Source of the DNA: Niastella soli
GTDB taxonomy: Bacteria > Bacteroidota > Bacteroidia > Chitinophagales > Chitinophagaceae
Reading direction: 5' to 3'
Assembly (NCBI RefSeq): GCF_017742245.1
Contig: NZ_JAGHKO010000006.1
Coordinates: 1-64,000 of the forward strand
DNA: 64,000 nucleotides
Shown here: piece after piece, positions 34,876 to 44,504 of the stretch
How positions within the stretch are numbered: position 1 is the stretch's first letter
How the letters are laid out: each line of letters starts with the position of its first letter
Made by a program: the position numbers and the translations under genes
The notes under the pieces: generated by a model
Told to the model about the DNA's origin: nothing
Databases searched by the model: none
What the model saw: only the letters and a program-made list of their open reading frames with translations

Positions 34876-35043
34876 ATGAGACCTGACAGTAACAAATCAA
34901 CCGAATTAGTAAGAGTTTCGAAAGCCGGTCTTCTGGCCCTTGTGGCTAGACAAATAATGGGAAGAGATTTGTTTCCCAAAAGAACGGCTGAAGCAAAAAG
35001 GATCATCGAGCGCATGCGCTTTGTAAAAAAAATAGAACAATAA
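34876..35043 (+). CDS. Small basic protein, 55 aa, tandem paralogue
   Basis: The frame runs from ATG at 34876 to TAA at 35041-35043. It begins MRPDSNKSTELVRVSKAGLL and ends RIIERMRFVKKIEQ. Compared with the upstream gene it keeps the conserved module (V.VSK..L.ALVAR.I.GR.LFPK...EAKRI.ER.RFVKK) and lacks the N-terminal 55 residues, which points to a tandem duplication of a real coding module. A terminator follows five bases later. Confidence 0.65.
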   Translation: MRPDSNKSTELVRVSKAGLLALVARQIMGRDLFPKRTAEAKRIIERMRFVKKIEQ

Positions 35044-35048
35044 ATTGG

Positions 35049-35075
35049 AAGGTGCTTCTATAGCACCTTTTTTTA
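35049..35075 (+). terminator. Rho-independent terminator
   Basis: AAGGTGCT (35049-35056) and AGCACCTT (35062-35069) form an 8-bp stem with a 5-nt loop followed by a T-run. Confidence 0.85.
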
Positions 35076-35399
35076 TTCCTTTTTTTGAGTATCCGCATTT
35101 ATCTTGTATGGACGACCGTAGCTGAACCTAAACCCATCATTTTCCCCAAAAGTTTAGTTATTTCCAGGGTTTATTTGTTTAAATAGGTGAAGATTGCTAC
35201 TCTGTACACCTAACGCTACATCCCACCCAAAAGCGCCTTTTATGTAACCTGTCAGCAAATGACAGCTAAATTTTGCATTTTCAACAACATTCGATTAATT
35301 TGAGTGCTGGTATGAGTAGTGCTTACTCACCTCCACTTGGTTAAACTGGTACCTTATCGCCCTTGTCCACCAATTTTCTATAGATTTCGTTTATCAATA

Positions 35400-35570
35400 T
35401 ATCTTTTCCCGATGCGGGATCCTGCTTGCCAGCACAACTGTGCAGGACGGAAAACGTATAGGGTAAAGCCCGAAAAAAGGCTCTGGTTCCCGCATGTCGG
35501 GGCCATAAGTAAGTTGTACGACCACCGAGATTCCCGACCAAACTGCAACTTACCTGGTTATGGCAACGTC
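35400..35570. ncRNA. Candidate structured RNA in the gap before the ECF sigma gene
   Basis: The 35077-35669 gap has no convincing gene; two overlapping frames on opposite strands lack coding features. It is richer in G+C than its surroundings and rich in pairings: CCCGATGCGGGA (35408-35419) with TCCCGCATGTCGGG (35488-35501), and CCATAAGTAAGTTG (35503-35516) with CAACTTACCTGGTTATGG (35546-35563), plus small internal hairpins. The strand is not known and no Rfam family is recognised. Confidence 0.35.
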
Positions 35571-35669
35571 TTGGCTTACGCCAGGATCGTTGACAGGTGC
35601 CCTTTTGTGTACCCACCAACGTCCGTGAATAACTGATTAGTATACACTCAAAGTACAACGGCGTTCCCG

Positions 35670-36281
35670 ATGAAGCAACTGTCTGACGAGATACTTATTG
35701 AATTTAGCCTGGGCAAACCCCATGCCTTTCAGGCTGTATTTGATAGTTTCCGCATGAGAATTTTTTATTTTGTAAAGAACCTAATAGATGATAGTCTTTC
35801 CGCAGAAGAAATTACGTCAGACACATTCGTAAAACTGCATCGCATACACGATAAATTCAATACTTTCAATAATATTCAGGCCTTTTTATTTATTACCGCG
35901 CGCAATGCCTCACTCGATTATCTAAGACGGCGCGAAAGGGAACGACAGCATAAGGCGGAGTTGAAAGCGCATGAAGAACTGGGACAGGAAGGCGTACTGC
36001 CGCTCTTTGCGGAAACAGATATTGAAGCTAACGTACTACAATATATATATGGCGAAATAGAAAAACTGCCCCCTAAAAGCAGGCTTGTTTTCAAACTTTT
36101 CTACCTAGAAGGCAAGTCGGTAAGTGATATTGCCAACCTGATGCAGATCAGTATTCAGACGGTAGCCAATCAAAAGTCCACTGCACTCAAATTATTACGG
36201 ATGAAAGTGCTGAACAGGCCCGGCCTGTTTTTTATGCTGCTTTTTTGGGCGGTTGAAAGCGTAATAAGAAAAAAATATTAA
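35670..36281 (+). CDS. ECF RNA polymerase sigma factor (FecI-like)
   Basis: This 203-aa protein has sigma region 2 (about 20-90: AFQAVFDSFRMRIFYFVKNL, EEITSDTFVKLH, IQAFLFITARNASLDYLRRR) and region 4 (about 125-180: EIEKLPPKSRLVFKLFYLEG, SVSDIANLMQISIQTVANQK). It is followed by a FecR-type anti-sigma gene and a SusC with an STN domain, the standard cell-surface signalling trio of Bacteroidota. It should switch on the downstream susC/susD locus when the transporter is occupied. A C-terminal hydrophobic patch (GLFFMLLFWAV) is present, as in many members of this group. Confidence 0.94.
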   Translation: MKQLSDEILIEFSLGKPHAFQAVFDSFRMRIFYFVKNLIDDSLSAEEITSDTFVKLHRIHDKFNTFNNIQAFLFITARNASLDYLRRRERERQHKAELKAHEELGQEGVLPLFAETDIEANVLQYIYGEIEKLPPKSRLVFKLFYLEGKSVSDIANLMQISIQTVANQKSTALKLLRMKVLNRPGLFFMLLFWAVESVIRKKY

Positions 36282-36454
36282 CGCAATATGATTTTTTCTT
36301 TAAATCCACTAGTATAAAAGTTTAACCCGTTCGTTTTAATATATGTATAAGCTGACACATCAACAAAACACTGGCCGGCAGGCAATAAGTAAGGCCGGAA
36401 AGCAAAAAATGTCTATGGAACAGTTTATACCACTAATTAATACCATTCAAGCCG

Positions 36455-37714
36455 ATGCCTCACAATAGCCATATAGAAGAATTGATCATAAAACATTTGC
36501 AGGAGACCATCACTGCAGAGGAAGCTTATGCGCTGCAGCAATGGATTGATGCCAATGAAAAGAACCGCCTTCTATTTGATCAGTTTATTAATAGTGAGGC
36601 ATTGCAACAAAAGCTGATCGCGCACGCAGAAAGCGACAGACGGATCCAGGAAAGGGTATATAATGAATTACCCGAAATGCAAGCCACGTTAAAAATATCA
36701 CCCAAAAGAGGCTGGGTGCAATGGATGTCAGTAGCTGCAGCCGTATTGGTAGTTGTATCGATCGGCTGGTTTATATGGCAGGGCAAAACAAAACCTGCAA
36801 TTGTAGCTGAACAACAGCAAACGCCGGTAGCTACCGTGATACCGGCAGGTGGAAACAAAGCCACCTTAACATTAGCCGACGGCACGGTAATAGACTTGGA
36901 TAAGGCCGGAAACGGCACCATCGCCACAGAGGGCAAAACAACAGTAAATAAGAAAGAGGACGGACAACTGGAATATAAATCGGTAACAGGAAGTAACGCA
37001 ACGGAAGTAACGTTCAATTTGTTAACAACCCCGCGCGGCGGACAGTACCAATTATTACTACCCGATGGAAGCAAAGTTTGGTTAAATGCCGCCAGCTCCA
37101 TTAAATATCCGACGGCGTTTAGTGGAGGTGAGCGGCGCGTTGAGATCACCGGCGAAGCATATTTTGAGATAGCTCATAATGCAGTAAAGCCCTTTAAAGT
37201 TATGATCTACCCGGCAGACGGTGGAACCGGCCGTGGGGGAGAAGTGGAAGTATTAGGAACGCATTTTAATATAAATGCCTATGGAGACGAACAAACCATA
37301 GTTACGACCCTATTGGAAGGAAAGATCAAGATCACACCAGTAGACGTGGTCAGCAAAGCTACAATCCCAAATCATCCGGCTGTATCGGCCAGGGCATATA
37401 GGGTAATTAATCCCGGAGAAGAGGCCCAGATAAACAATAAAGCGGATATCGTTGTACGAAAAGGAATAGATACAGAATCGGCCGTTGCCTGGATGAAAGG
37501 GTTCTTTGATTTTCACAATGCCGGAATAAAAACGGTAATGAAACAGGTGAGTCGCTGGTATAATGTAGATGTGGAGTACACCAAAGCGATGCCTGAACAG
37601 ACGTTTGAAGGCAATATCGACAGGAGCATCCCGCTGAACGAATTGCTGGAATTGTTACAACAATATGGAACGACAAAATTTAAAATAGAAGGAAAGACCA
37701 TCAAGGTACAATAG
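36455..37714 (+). CDS. FecR-type anti-sigma factor
   Basis: This 419-aa protein has a cytoplasmic sigma-binding N-terminus (1-85), one TM helix (about 89-108, VQWMSVAAAVLVVVSIGWF), a periplasmic FecR domain (NLLTTPRGGQYQLLLPDGSK, VWLNAASSIKYPTAFSGGER, VEITGEAYFEIAHN) and a DUF4974-like C-terminal domain (FEGNIDRSIPLNELLELLQQ). It relays the signal from the STN domain of the SusC at 38003 to the sigma factor encoded upstream. Confidence 0.95.
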   Translation: MPHNSHIEELIIKHLQETITAEEAYALQQWIDANEKNRLLFDQFINSEALQQKLIAHAESDRRIQERVYNELPEMQATLKISPKRGWVQWMSVAAAVLVVVSIGWFIWQGKTKPAIVAEQQQTPVATVIPAGGNKATLTLADGTVIDLDKAGNGTIATEGKTTVNKKEDGQLEYKSVTGSNATEVTFNLLTTPRGGQYQLLLPDGSKVWLNAASSIKYPTAFSGGERRVEITGEAYFEIAHNAVKPFKVMIYPADGGTGRGGEVEVLGTHFNINAYGDEQTIVTTLLEGKIKITPVDVVSKATIPNHPAVSARAYRVINPGEEAQINNKADIVVRKGIDTESAVAWMKGFFDFHNAGIKTVMKQVSRWYNVDVEYTKAMPEQTFEGNIDRSIPLNELLELLQQYGTTKFKIEGKTIKVQ

Positions 37715-37722
37715 AGCTAGCC

Positions 37723-37806
37723 ATGAAAAACATGAATCTTATCTATGCCTCCTTACCGGAGCGCAACACTTTTGCTTGCACTACCAATCAGCCATTGGAC
37801 CATTAA
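37723..37806 (+). CDS. Possible 27-aa leader peptide
   Basis: A short frame starts 8 bp after the fecR stop and reads MKNMNLIYASLPERNTFACT plus seven residues. It has no recognised family. It lies in the long leader before susC, so it could be a leader peptide or chance. Confidence 0.2.
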   Translation: MKNMNLIYASLPERNTFACTTNQPLDH

Positions 37807-37907
37807 ACCCACATTAATCACTAACGTACAGCAGCCTGATTCAAGGTTAACCAGCTTAATTTATTGTTAAGGAGCGAGCCAGGTGAAGGCTTTGACACTT
37901 ACAAAAT

Positions 37908-37938
37908 AACCGGATTCTGTTTGCGGCAGAACCCGGTT
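37908..37938 (+). promoter_or_regulatory. Leader hairpin upstream of susC
   Basis: AACCGGATTCTG (37908-37919) and CAGAACCCGGTT (37927-37938) pair at 11 of 12 positions around a 7-nt loop, 64 bp before the susC start. It may affect transcription or translation of the transporter gene. Confidence 0.45.
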
Positions 37939-38002
37939 GTAGTGAAGGTTAACTGTTAAATGCGCGAAACATTCTTTTATTAACCAACAACAGACCAAAG
38001 GT

Positions 38003-41000
38003 ATGAAATTAACTGCTAAATCAGCTTTAGGGCATTTCCATGTGTGGGTTGGAAGCCCTGGGGTAAAACTAGTGCGCGTTATGAAGTTGACTACTATCAT
38101 AATATTGGCTGCCTGTTTGCAAACAAGCGCAAACGGCCTGGCCCAAAACACGATCACATTTTCCGGTAAGGACGTAAATCTGGAAAGTGTTTTCACTGCT
38201 ATCAAGAAGCAAACAAGCTACCGCTTCTTTTTTAATACTTCAATTATTCAAAACGCATCAAAAATAACCATAGAGGTTAAGAATGCGCCTATAGAGCAGG
38301 TGATGAACCTGGCGCTAAAGGACCAGTCTTTAACCTTTGCTATAAAGGGGCGAACGATATTTGTTATGAAGAAACCCGTAGAAGATAAGAGTAGTCAGGC
38401 CGCTCCCCCCAGTGGGGACCCGGTGACGGTAAGAGGGCGGGTGACTGATGAGCAGGGTAATCCATTGGTTGGTGCCACCGTGAAAGTGAAAGGTGCCGAT
38501 AAGGGAGTCACTACTGATAACGAAGGCCAGTTTACCCTCACTAACGTAGATGGAGATGGTATGTTAGAGATTTCATATGTGGGCCGTGAGGCGCAGTTGC
38601 TGGCGGTGAAGGGGAAAGGTTTTTTGACAGTCGCTTTAGGGCAAAAGATTGGCTCTTTAGATGAAACGGTTGTAATCGCATATGGGACGACTACAAAGAG
38701 GTTTGCGACTGGGAATGTTGCTAGTGTCAAAGCTAGTGATATTGAGAAACAGCCGGTGAATAATCCTCTTTTAGCGCTACAAGGACGTGTGCCTGGCTTA
38801 GTTATTACACAAAACACTGGCGTGCCAGGTGGTGGCGTTACAGTACGTATTCAGGGGCAAAATAGCATTAATAATGGAAATGATCCTCTTTATGTGATTG
38901 ATGGAGTGCCCTTTGCCTCTCAACTGCAAACCGTAGGAAATCATGACGCGGTTTTGGGTTCCTCAGGTGGCACAGGCTCAAGTGGTCAGGGAAATCCGCT
39001 GAATTATATAAATCCAATGGATATAGAAAGTATAGACATTTTAAAAGATGCGGATGCAACCTCGATTTATGGCTCCAGGGCGGCCAATGGGGCTATTCTA
39101 ATTACCACAAAGAGAGGCAGAGCGGGTAAGGCTAAGCTAGATGTTAATTTGCTACAAGGTTCTGGAAAAGTAACAAGAATGTTAAAGGTGATGAACAGAC
39201 GTCAATATTTAGACATGCGTTATGAGGCCTATAAAAATGATAATAAGGATTTGTCTACATTAACTCCGGGATCTAGGACCTACGACTTAACAGTATGGGA
39301 TACCACGCGTTCTACAGATTGGCAAAAGGAGCTTATTGGAGGGATTGCTCATTATACCAATGTAAATGCTAGCCTTTCCGGAGGAGTCCCGACGCTACAA
39401 TACCGGGTTGGAGGAACTTATCATCGCGAAACCACGGTATTTCCTGGTAATTTTTCAAATCAGAATGCGTCCATGCACTTTAATTTAAATAGTGTTTCTG
39501 TCAATCAAAAAGTTTCTCTTCAATTTTCGGGAAGTTATTTAGCATCAGATAATCGTCTACCCGGAGTTGATCTTACTCAAGATGCAAATTTTTTAGAACC
39601 AGTTGCTCCACCTCTTTATAATCCAGATGGAAGTGTAAATTGGGCTCTTGCACCAAATGGAACTTCTACATGGCAAACACATCCATTGACTAATATTATA
39701 TTTAGAAAGTACAACAACAAGACGAATAACCTGGTTAGCAGTCTTCAAATTAATTACAATCTGTTCAAAGGATTTCAGGTTAAAACTAATTTTGGCTATA
39801 CAAACCTTTATAGTACTGATTTTATTTCGCTTCCAATGACTGCAATCAAACCAGCCGATAGGCCATTTTCGTCGAGAGAAGCGATTTATGGAAATAGGTT
39901 AATGCGGTCATGGATAATTGAGCCCCATATTGTATATAATAAATTAATTGGAAAGGGAAACCTCGAAGTATTGATCGGAAGCAGCATTCAACAAAGTAAA
40001 AGCAACTCGGGTTCAATAAAAGGTGAAGGGTATAGTAGTGATCAAGTTTTAGAAAGTATTACAGCTGCGACTTTAGTCACAGCCCGTTCCTCAACTATTT
40101 CTGCTTATAAGTACAATGCAATCTTTGGGCGGATTAATTATAATTTGGGTAGCAAATATATTATTAATATAAGCGCGCGAAGAGATGGGAGTAGTAGGTT
40201 TGGAGCTAATAACAGGTTCCATAATTTTGGAAGCGCAGGAGCCGCTTGGCTATTTACCAACGAAAAGTTCTTGCATGGAATAAAGGATTTATTAAGTTTT
40301 GGAAAAGTCAGAGGAAGCTATGGTACCTCTGGTAATGATCAAATTGGGGATTACCAATTCCTTAACTTATATTATCCAATAAACAATGGTACGCCCTACC
40401 AAGGAACTTCAGGACTCTTGCCTGCTGGTCTTTCCAACCCATATCTTCAATGGGAAGAAACAAAAAAGTTACAAGTAGGGGTTGATCTTGGGTTTATTCA
40501 GGATAGGGTATTATTAACTGCCAACTTTGCACGAAATCGTTCTTCCAACCAGTTAATTTTTTATGTACTTCCGACTGTTACGGGGAACAATGGCATTACA
40601 AATAATTTTCCTGCCACAGTTCAAAATATGAGTTGGGAGTTTTCAATTAACACGATTAACGTAAAAAATAAAAAAATTGGGTGGTCAAGTAATATTAACC
40701 TTACAATACCAAGAAACAAACTTGTATCATTCCCTGATCTCGAAAACTCGAGTTACATTAATCAACTAATAATTGGCCAACCCTTATTCCCTATTATGGC
40801 ATATACATTTGCTGGCGTGGATCCAAGTTCTGGTCTTTATCGAGTGTATGATAAGGGTGGTAAACCTACTAGTACTCCTGATTATATCGCAGATAAGACT
40901 GCTATACTCAACACATTGCCCATATATTATGGTGGGTTGCAAAACAAGGTAAGTTATAGAGGGGTTGAGCTTGATTTTATCTTCCAATTTGTAAAGCAAA

Positions 41001-41419
41001 AAGGGATCAATAATATGATTAATAATGGTACTTCAGTGGCCCCTGGCGTATTTGTAAGAGGCAGCAGTAATCAGCCCGTCACTGTATTGGATCGTTGGCA
41101 AAAAGCAGGTGATAATAAACCGATTCAAAAATATTCAGCTCTTTTAGTTGGTGATGCTTCTGACCAGCTCGCAATCGCACAAGGTAGTAATGTTTTAATT
41201 TCAGACGCTTCTTATATCCGGTTAAAAAACATATCACTATCTTGGAGAATACCTACTTCGTGGACCGGGAAGGCTCACTTGCAGTATTGTAGATTATTCG
41301 CCCAAGGGCAGAATATTCTAACAATAACCAATTATAAAGGAGGTGATCCGGAAAATCAGAGCTTTTCATCTTTACCCCCACTAAAAATATTTACTGTCGG
41401 TATTAATGTTGGATTATAA
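38003..41419 (+). CDS. susC: SusC/RagA TonB-dependent transporter with STN signalling domain
   Basis: This 1138-aa protein has an N-terminal extension, then the signal MKLTTIIILAACLQTSANGL (from residue 27), an STN domain (about 50-115, ITFSGKDVNLESVFTAIKKQ), a carboxypeptidase-regulatory-like domain (VRGRVTDEQGNPLVGATVKV), a plug (VIAYGTTTKRFATGNVASVK; DPLYVIDGVPF) and the barrel. The STN domain contacts FecR, so the transporter probably signals to the sigma factor. The longer start fits related Chitinophagaceae proteins; the ATG at 38081 is an alternative. From about 38650 the DNA turns AT-rich while the first 650 bp look like the flanking GC-richer genes. Confidence 0.95.
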   Translation: MKLTAKSALGHFHVWVGSPGVKLVRVMKLTTIIILAACLQTSANGLAQNTITFSGKDVNLESVFTAIKKQTSYRFFFNTSIIQNASKITIEVKNAPIEQVMNLALKDQSLTFAIKGRTIFVMKKPVEDKSSQAAPPSGDPVTVRGRVTDEQGNPLVGATVKVKGADKGVTTDNEGQFTLTNVDGDGMLEISYVGREAQLLAVKGKGFLTVALGQKIGSLDETVVIAYGTTTKRFATGNVASVKASDIEKQPVNNPLLALQGRVPGLVITQNTGVPGGGVTVRIQGQNSINNGNDPLYVIDGVPFASQLQTVGNHDAVLGSSGGTGSSGQGNPLNYINPMDIESIDILKDADATSIYGSRAANGAILITTKRGRAGKAKLDVNLLQGSGKVTRMLKVMNRRQYLDMRYEAYKNDNKDLSTLTPGSRTYDLTVWDTTRSTDWQKELIGGIAHYTNVNASLSGGVPTLQYRVGGTYHRETTVFPGNFSNQNASMHFNLNSVSVNQKVSLQFSGSYLASDNRLPGVDLTQDANFLEPVAPPLYNPDGSVNWALAPNGTSTWQTHPLTNIIFRKYNNKTNNLVSSLQINYNLFKGFQVKTNFGYTNLYSTDFISLPMTAIKPADRPFSSREAIYGNRLMRSWIIEPHIVYNKLIGKGNLEVLIGSSIQQSKSNSGSIKGEGYSSDQVLESITAATLVTARSSTISAYKYNAIFGRINYNLGSKYIINISARRDGSSRFGANNRFHNFGSAGAAWLFTNEKFLHGIKDLLSFGKVRGSYGTSGNDQIGDYQFLNLYYPINNGTPYQGTSGLLPAGLSNPYLQWEETKKLQVGVDLGFIQDRVLLTANFARNRSSNQLIFYVLPTVTGNNGITNNFPATVQNMSWEFSINTINVKNKKIGWSSNINLTIPRNKLVSFPDLENSSYINQLIIGQPLFPIMAYTFAGVDPSSGLYRVYDKGGKPTSTPDYIADKTAILNTLPIYYGGLQNKVSYRGVELDFIFQFVKQKGINNMINNGTSVAPGVFVRGSSNQPVTVLDRWQKAGDNKPIQKYSALLVGDASDQLAIAQGSNVLISDASYIRLKNISLSWRIPTSWTGKAHLQYCRLFAQGQNILTITNYKGGDPENQSFSSLPPLKIFTVGINVGL

Positions 41420-41448
41420 CTATTAAGTAAATAAAATAGAAAATAATT

Positions 41449-42888
41449 ATGAACTCTTTATATAACAAGTGGAACGCAATCTTATGGGGACTTGCTTTCA
41501 CGATAATTACATCTGCAGTTAGTTGTAATAAGTTGGTGGAAATTGATGCCCCAGTATCAACCGTTAATCAGGCTAATGTATATGCAAATGATGCGACGGC
41601 AACTGCAGCTTTAACCGGGATTTATATATCCATGGGAGATGTTTTTTCAGTATTTACAGGGAAAGAAAGCATATCCTTGCGATCTGGTTTATCTGCGGAT
41701 GAATTTACACTATCGAATGAAGTAACGGATACGAAGTTGATAGCCTATTACCAAAACTCCTTGTCAGACGATTTATCACTTGGTGCTGAAATGTGGGAGC
41801 CACTCTACAAAAACATTTTTTTCTGTAACTCAGCAATAGAAGGATTAAGCTCATCAACTGCGCTTACAACCCAAGTTAAACAGCAATTAACAGGAGAGGC
41901 AAAATTCATTCGTGCTTTTTGTTACTTCTACTTAGTGAACTTGTTTGGTGACGTTCCATTGGCAGTAACGTCCGATTACAAAGTTAACGCAAGTATGGGG
42001 CGGGCCTCCAAAAAGATGGTTTACCAGCAAGTGCTCAATGATTTGTTAGATGCTCGAGCAAAGCTCGATGATAATTATTTAGATGGCAAGTTGCAGCCTT
42101 ACAAAGGAGCAATTGAAAGAGTTAGACCAAACAAAGCTGCTGCTACAGCATTGCTGGCCAGGGTCTATTTGTATACTAATGATTATGCTAATGCCGAGAC
42201 CTATGCAACGCAAGTGATCAATAATTCAACCTTGTTTAGTTTACCCACATTGGATAATACCTTTCTAAAAAATAGTATAGAAGCGATTTGGCAATTGCAA
42301 CCGAGTGTTTCAGGCTGGAATACTGGCGACGCCCAGGTATTTGTTATTAATAATAATCAAGGCAATGACAAGCCTGTTTATTTGAACCAGGGATTACTAG
42401 ATGCCTTTGAAAACGGTGACGCTCGTAAGAATGAATGGATACACGATACTATAATTAATAACGTTAATTATTATTACCCTTACAAATACAGGAATGCTAC
42501 TTTTAATGAGCCTGTTACCGAATACTTGATGGTGCTACGTTTGGCTGAGCAATATTTGATAAGAGCAGAGGCGAGGGCACAAGAAAATAATTTTTCGGGC
42601 GCACTGGAGGATTTGAATATAATCAGAGCGAGAGCGGGTTTAATAAGTACAACGGCAGGCGATAAAAATTCTCTCTTGGCTGCAATTCTACAGGAAAGAA
42701 GAATCGAATTTTTTAGTGAGTGGGGCCATCGCTGGTTAGATATTAAAAGAACCAATGAGGTTGATAAAGTGATGACAATTATAACATCCCAGAAAGGTGG
42801 AACATGGAAGGAATTTCAAGAATTATATCCCTTGCCGCTCACTGATATTCAAAAAAACAAAAATCTCATTCAAAATTATGGCTATTGA
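41449..42888 (+). CDS. susD: SusD/RagB-type lipoprotein
   Basis: This 479-aa protein has a lipobox with Cys26 (SAVSC NKL). SusD features include LVEIDAPVSTVNQANVYAND, the TPR-like block EAKFIRAFCYFYLVNLFGDV and the C-terminal LRLAEQYLIRAEARAQENNF ... RRIEFFSEWGHRWLDIKR. It is shorter than the PUL SusD (631 aa), as in SusDs of non-glycan or sigma/FecR-controlled loci. It lies 29 bp after susC. AT-rich like its neighbours. Confidence 0.95.
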   Translation: MNSLYNKWNAILWGLAFTIITSAVSCNKLVEIDAPVSTVNQANVYANDATATAALTGIYISMGDVFSVFTGKESISLRSGLSADEFTLSNEVTDTKLIAYYQNSLSDDLSLGAEMWEPLYKNIFFCNSAIEGLSSSTALTTQVKQQLTGEAKFIRAFCYFYLVNLFGDVPLAVTSDYKVNASMGRASKKMVYQQVLNDLLDARAKLDDNYLDGKLQPYKGAIERVRPNKAAATALLARVYLYTNDYANAETYATQVINNSTLFSLPTLDNTFLKNSIEAIWQLQPSVSGWNTGDAQVFVINNNQGNDKPVYLNQGLLDAFENGDARKNEWIHDTIINNVNYYYPYKYRNATFNEPVTEYLMVLRLAEQYLIRAEARAQENNFSGALEDLNIIRARAGLISTTAGDKNSLLAAILQERRIEFFSEWGHRWLDIKRTNEVDKVMTIITSQKGGTWKEFQELYPLPLTDIQKNKNLIQNYGY

Positions 42889-43107
42889 GTTTCCTTAATA
42901 AGAAACAAGGTCACGAGAGAACTACTAGATCAATTCCTAAAGTAAATGTATAAAGTAATCTTGCAAATTTACACATATACGAAAGGGATGGCTTACTAAT
43001 AAGCGAGAATGAATGCAAGATGGAAGTGATTCAGGTTTTTGGTAATTATTACTGGTTCTAAACGGTTGAGATGTTGGCAAACTACTTAAGCATAATTTAA
43101 ACATTTG

Positions 43108-44460
43108 ATGATGCGTATACTATTTCTAGTCTTATTAAGCGTTCCCATGTACTTACACGCGCAGTCTACTTCAGAAATAAAATCAGTATCAGGAATCCAA
43201 TGGAGCAATGAAGTTTCATGGGAGGCAGTCAAAGCTAAAGCGAAGATTGAGAATAAATATATATTTATTGATTGCTTCACGACGTGGTGTGGGCCTTGCA
43301 AAAAGATGGACAGGGAAGTATTTGAAATTGACAGTGTGGGCGACTACATGAATCAACACTTTGTTTGCATTAAGTTGCAAATGGATAGAACAAAAAGCGA
43401 TTACGATAAAATCAAAAGTTGGTATTCGGATGCTGATCAGATTGCAAAGCAGTATGAAGTGACCTATTATCCAACGTTCTTATTTTTTTCTCCGGAAGGT
43501 CAAATAGTACATCGGGCAGGTAGCTTCAATCCTCCAGCGGAGTTTTTGGCTATCGTTAATAAGGCAATGAATCAAAAAGAACAATATTACTCTTTATTAG
43601 CCGAATATGAAAAAGGTAAGGTGGACTATAATGCTATCCCATATTTAATAAAAGTAGCAGAAAGAACAAACAATAAGGGGTTGGAGCAACGTCTTCGAAA
43701 CGATTATCTAAGTTACTTGTCTACGCTTAAAGAAAAGGATCTTTATTCAAGTGATAAAATTGATGTTATAGCTGAAGCTTTGCAGGGTACTTCTTCAATC
43801 TTTTTTAAACTTTTCTATCCCAATGGAGAAAAAGTCGATCGTGTTATGAGGCAAAATGGCTTTGCTAGGCGCATCACTGACAGCGTAATTGCAAGGCAAT
43901 ATATTAATCCTATAATTAACGTGAAACAAATAAATCAGGAACCTGACTGGCAATCATTATCGGACATTATAAAAGCTCATTTTGATGCATCATACGCTGA
44001 ACGAAATATTCTATGGAATAAAGTGCGCTGGTATGAAAATCAGGGCAATATATCTCAATCTACTAAATGCTTTGTTGATTTAGTTAAAATTAATGGTCTC
44101 GATACTTCTAGCCTGGATTTTAGTGACGCTTGGTTAAACTATTTTGCCTATAATAACATTTTTGGTGGACATCCTTTTGTTGAAGCAGGCATCGATGATA
44201 CGGAAATTGTTGATAATGCGATAAATTGGATGAAATCGACCGTGCGCAGATCTGCTAACTACTCATTGGGATGGCAAGCAATGGCGATTGATACTTATGC
44301 CATGTTGCTTTATAAAAGAGGGAGAAAGGAAGAAGCCATCGCTTGGGAAAATAAAGCGTTAAACATTGTAAAGTCTTTAAATGAGCAAGAAGATGTTAAG
44401 GAATTTACGGACAAGATCGCGAATATGAAAAAGAATGAACCTACTTGGCGAAGTAAATAA
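43108..44460 (+). CDS. Secreted thioredoxin-fold protein with helical C-terminal region
   Basis: This 451-aa protein (ATG at 43108; a TTG just upstream is less likely) has a signal peptide (about 1-19, ending LHAQ), and a thioredoxin domain with WCGPC (C61 and C64) and a cis-Pro in VTYYPTFLFF. The remaining 280 residues are helical, TPR-like, without a recognised family. It should act on disulfides in the periplasm. It follows susD by about 220 bp and may form a unit with the small secreted protein and the S9 peptidase downstream. Confidence 0.85.
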   Translation: MMRILFLVLLSVPMYLHAQSTSEIKSVSGIQWSNEVSWEAVKAKAKIENKYIFIDCFTTWCGPCKKMDREVFEIDSVGDYMNQHFVCIKLQMDRTKSDYDKIKSWYSDADQIAKQYEVTYYPTFLFFSPEGQIVHRAGSFNPPAEFLAIVNKAMNQKEQYYSLLAEYEKGKVDYNAIPYLIKVAERTNNKGLEQRLRNDYLSYLSTLKEKDLYSSDKIDVIAEALQGTSSIFFKLFYPNGEKVDRVMRQNGFARRITDSVIARQYINPIINVKQINQEPDWQSLSDIIKAHFDASYAERNILWNKVRWYENQGNISQSTKCFVDLVKINGLDTSSLDFSDAWLNYFAYNNIFGGHPFVEAGIDDTEIVDNAINWMKSTVRRSANYSLGWQAMAIDTYAMLLYKRGRKEEAIAWENKALNIVKSLNEQEDVKEFTDKIANMKKNEPTWRSK

Positions 44461-44504
44461 TTTATTGAAATTGAAAGTGATTATTTAATAAACTCCATGT
44501 TGAA

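Noticed and set aside
35319-35658. Two overlapping 105-aa frames on opposite strands
   Set aside because: Both are low-quality translations of a hairpin-rich segment, without signal, domain or coding-like composition.
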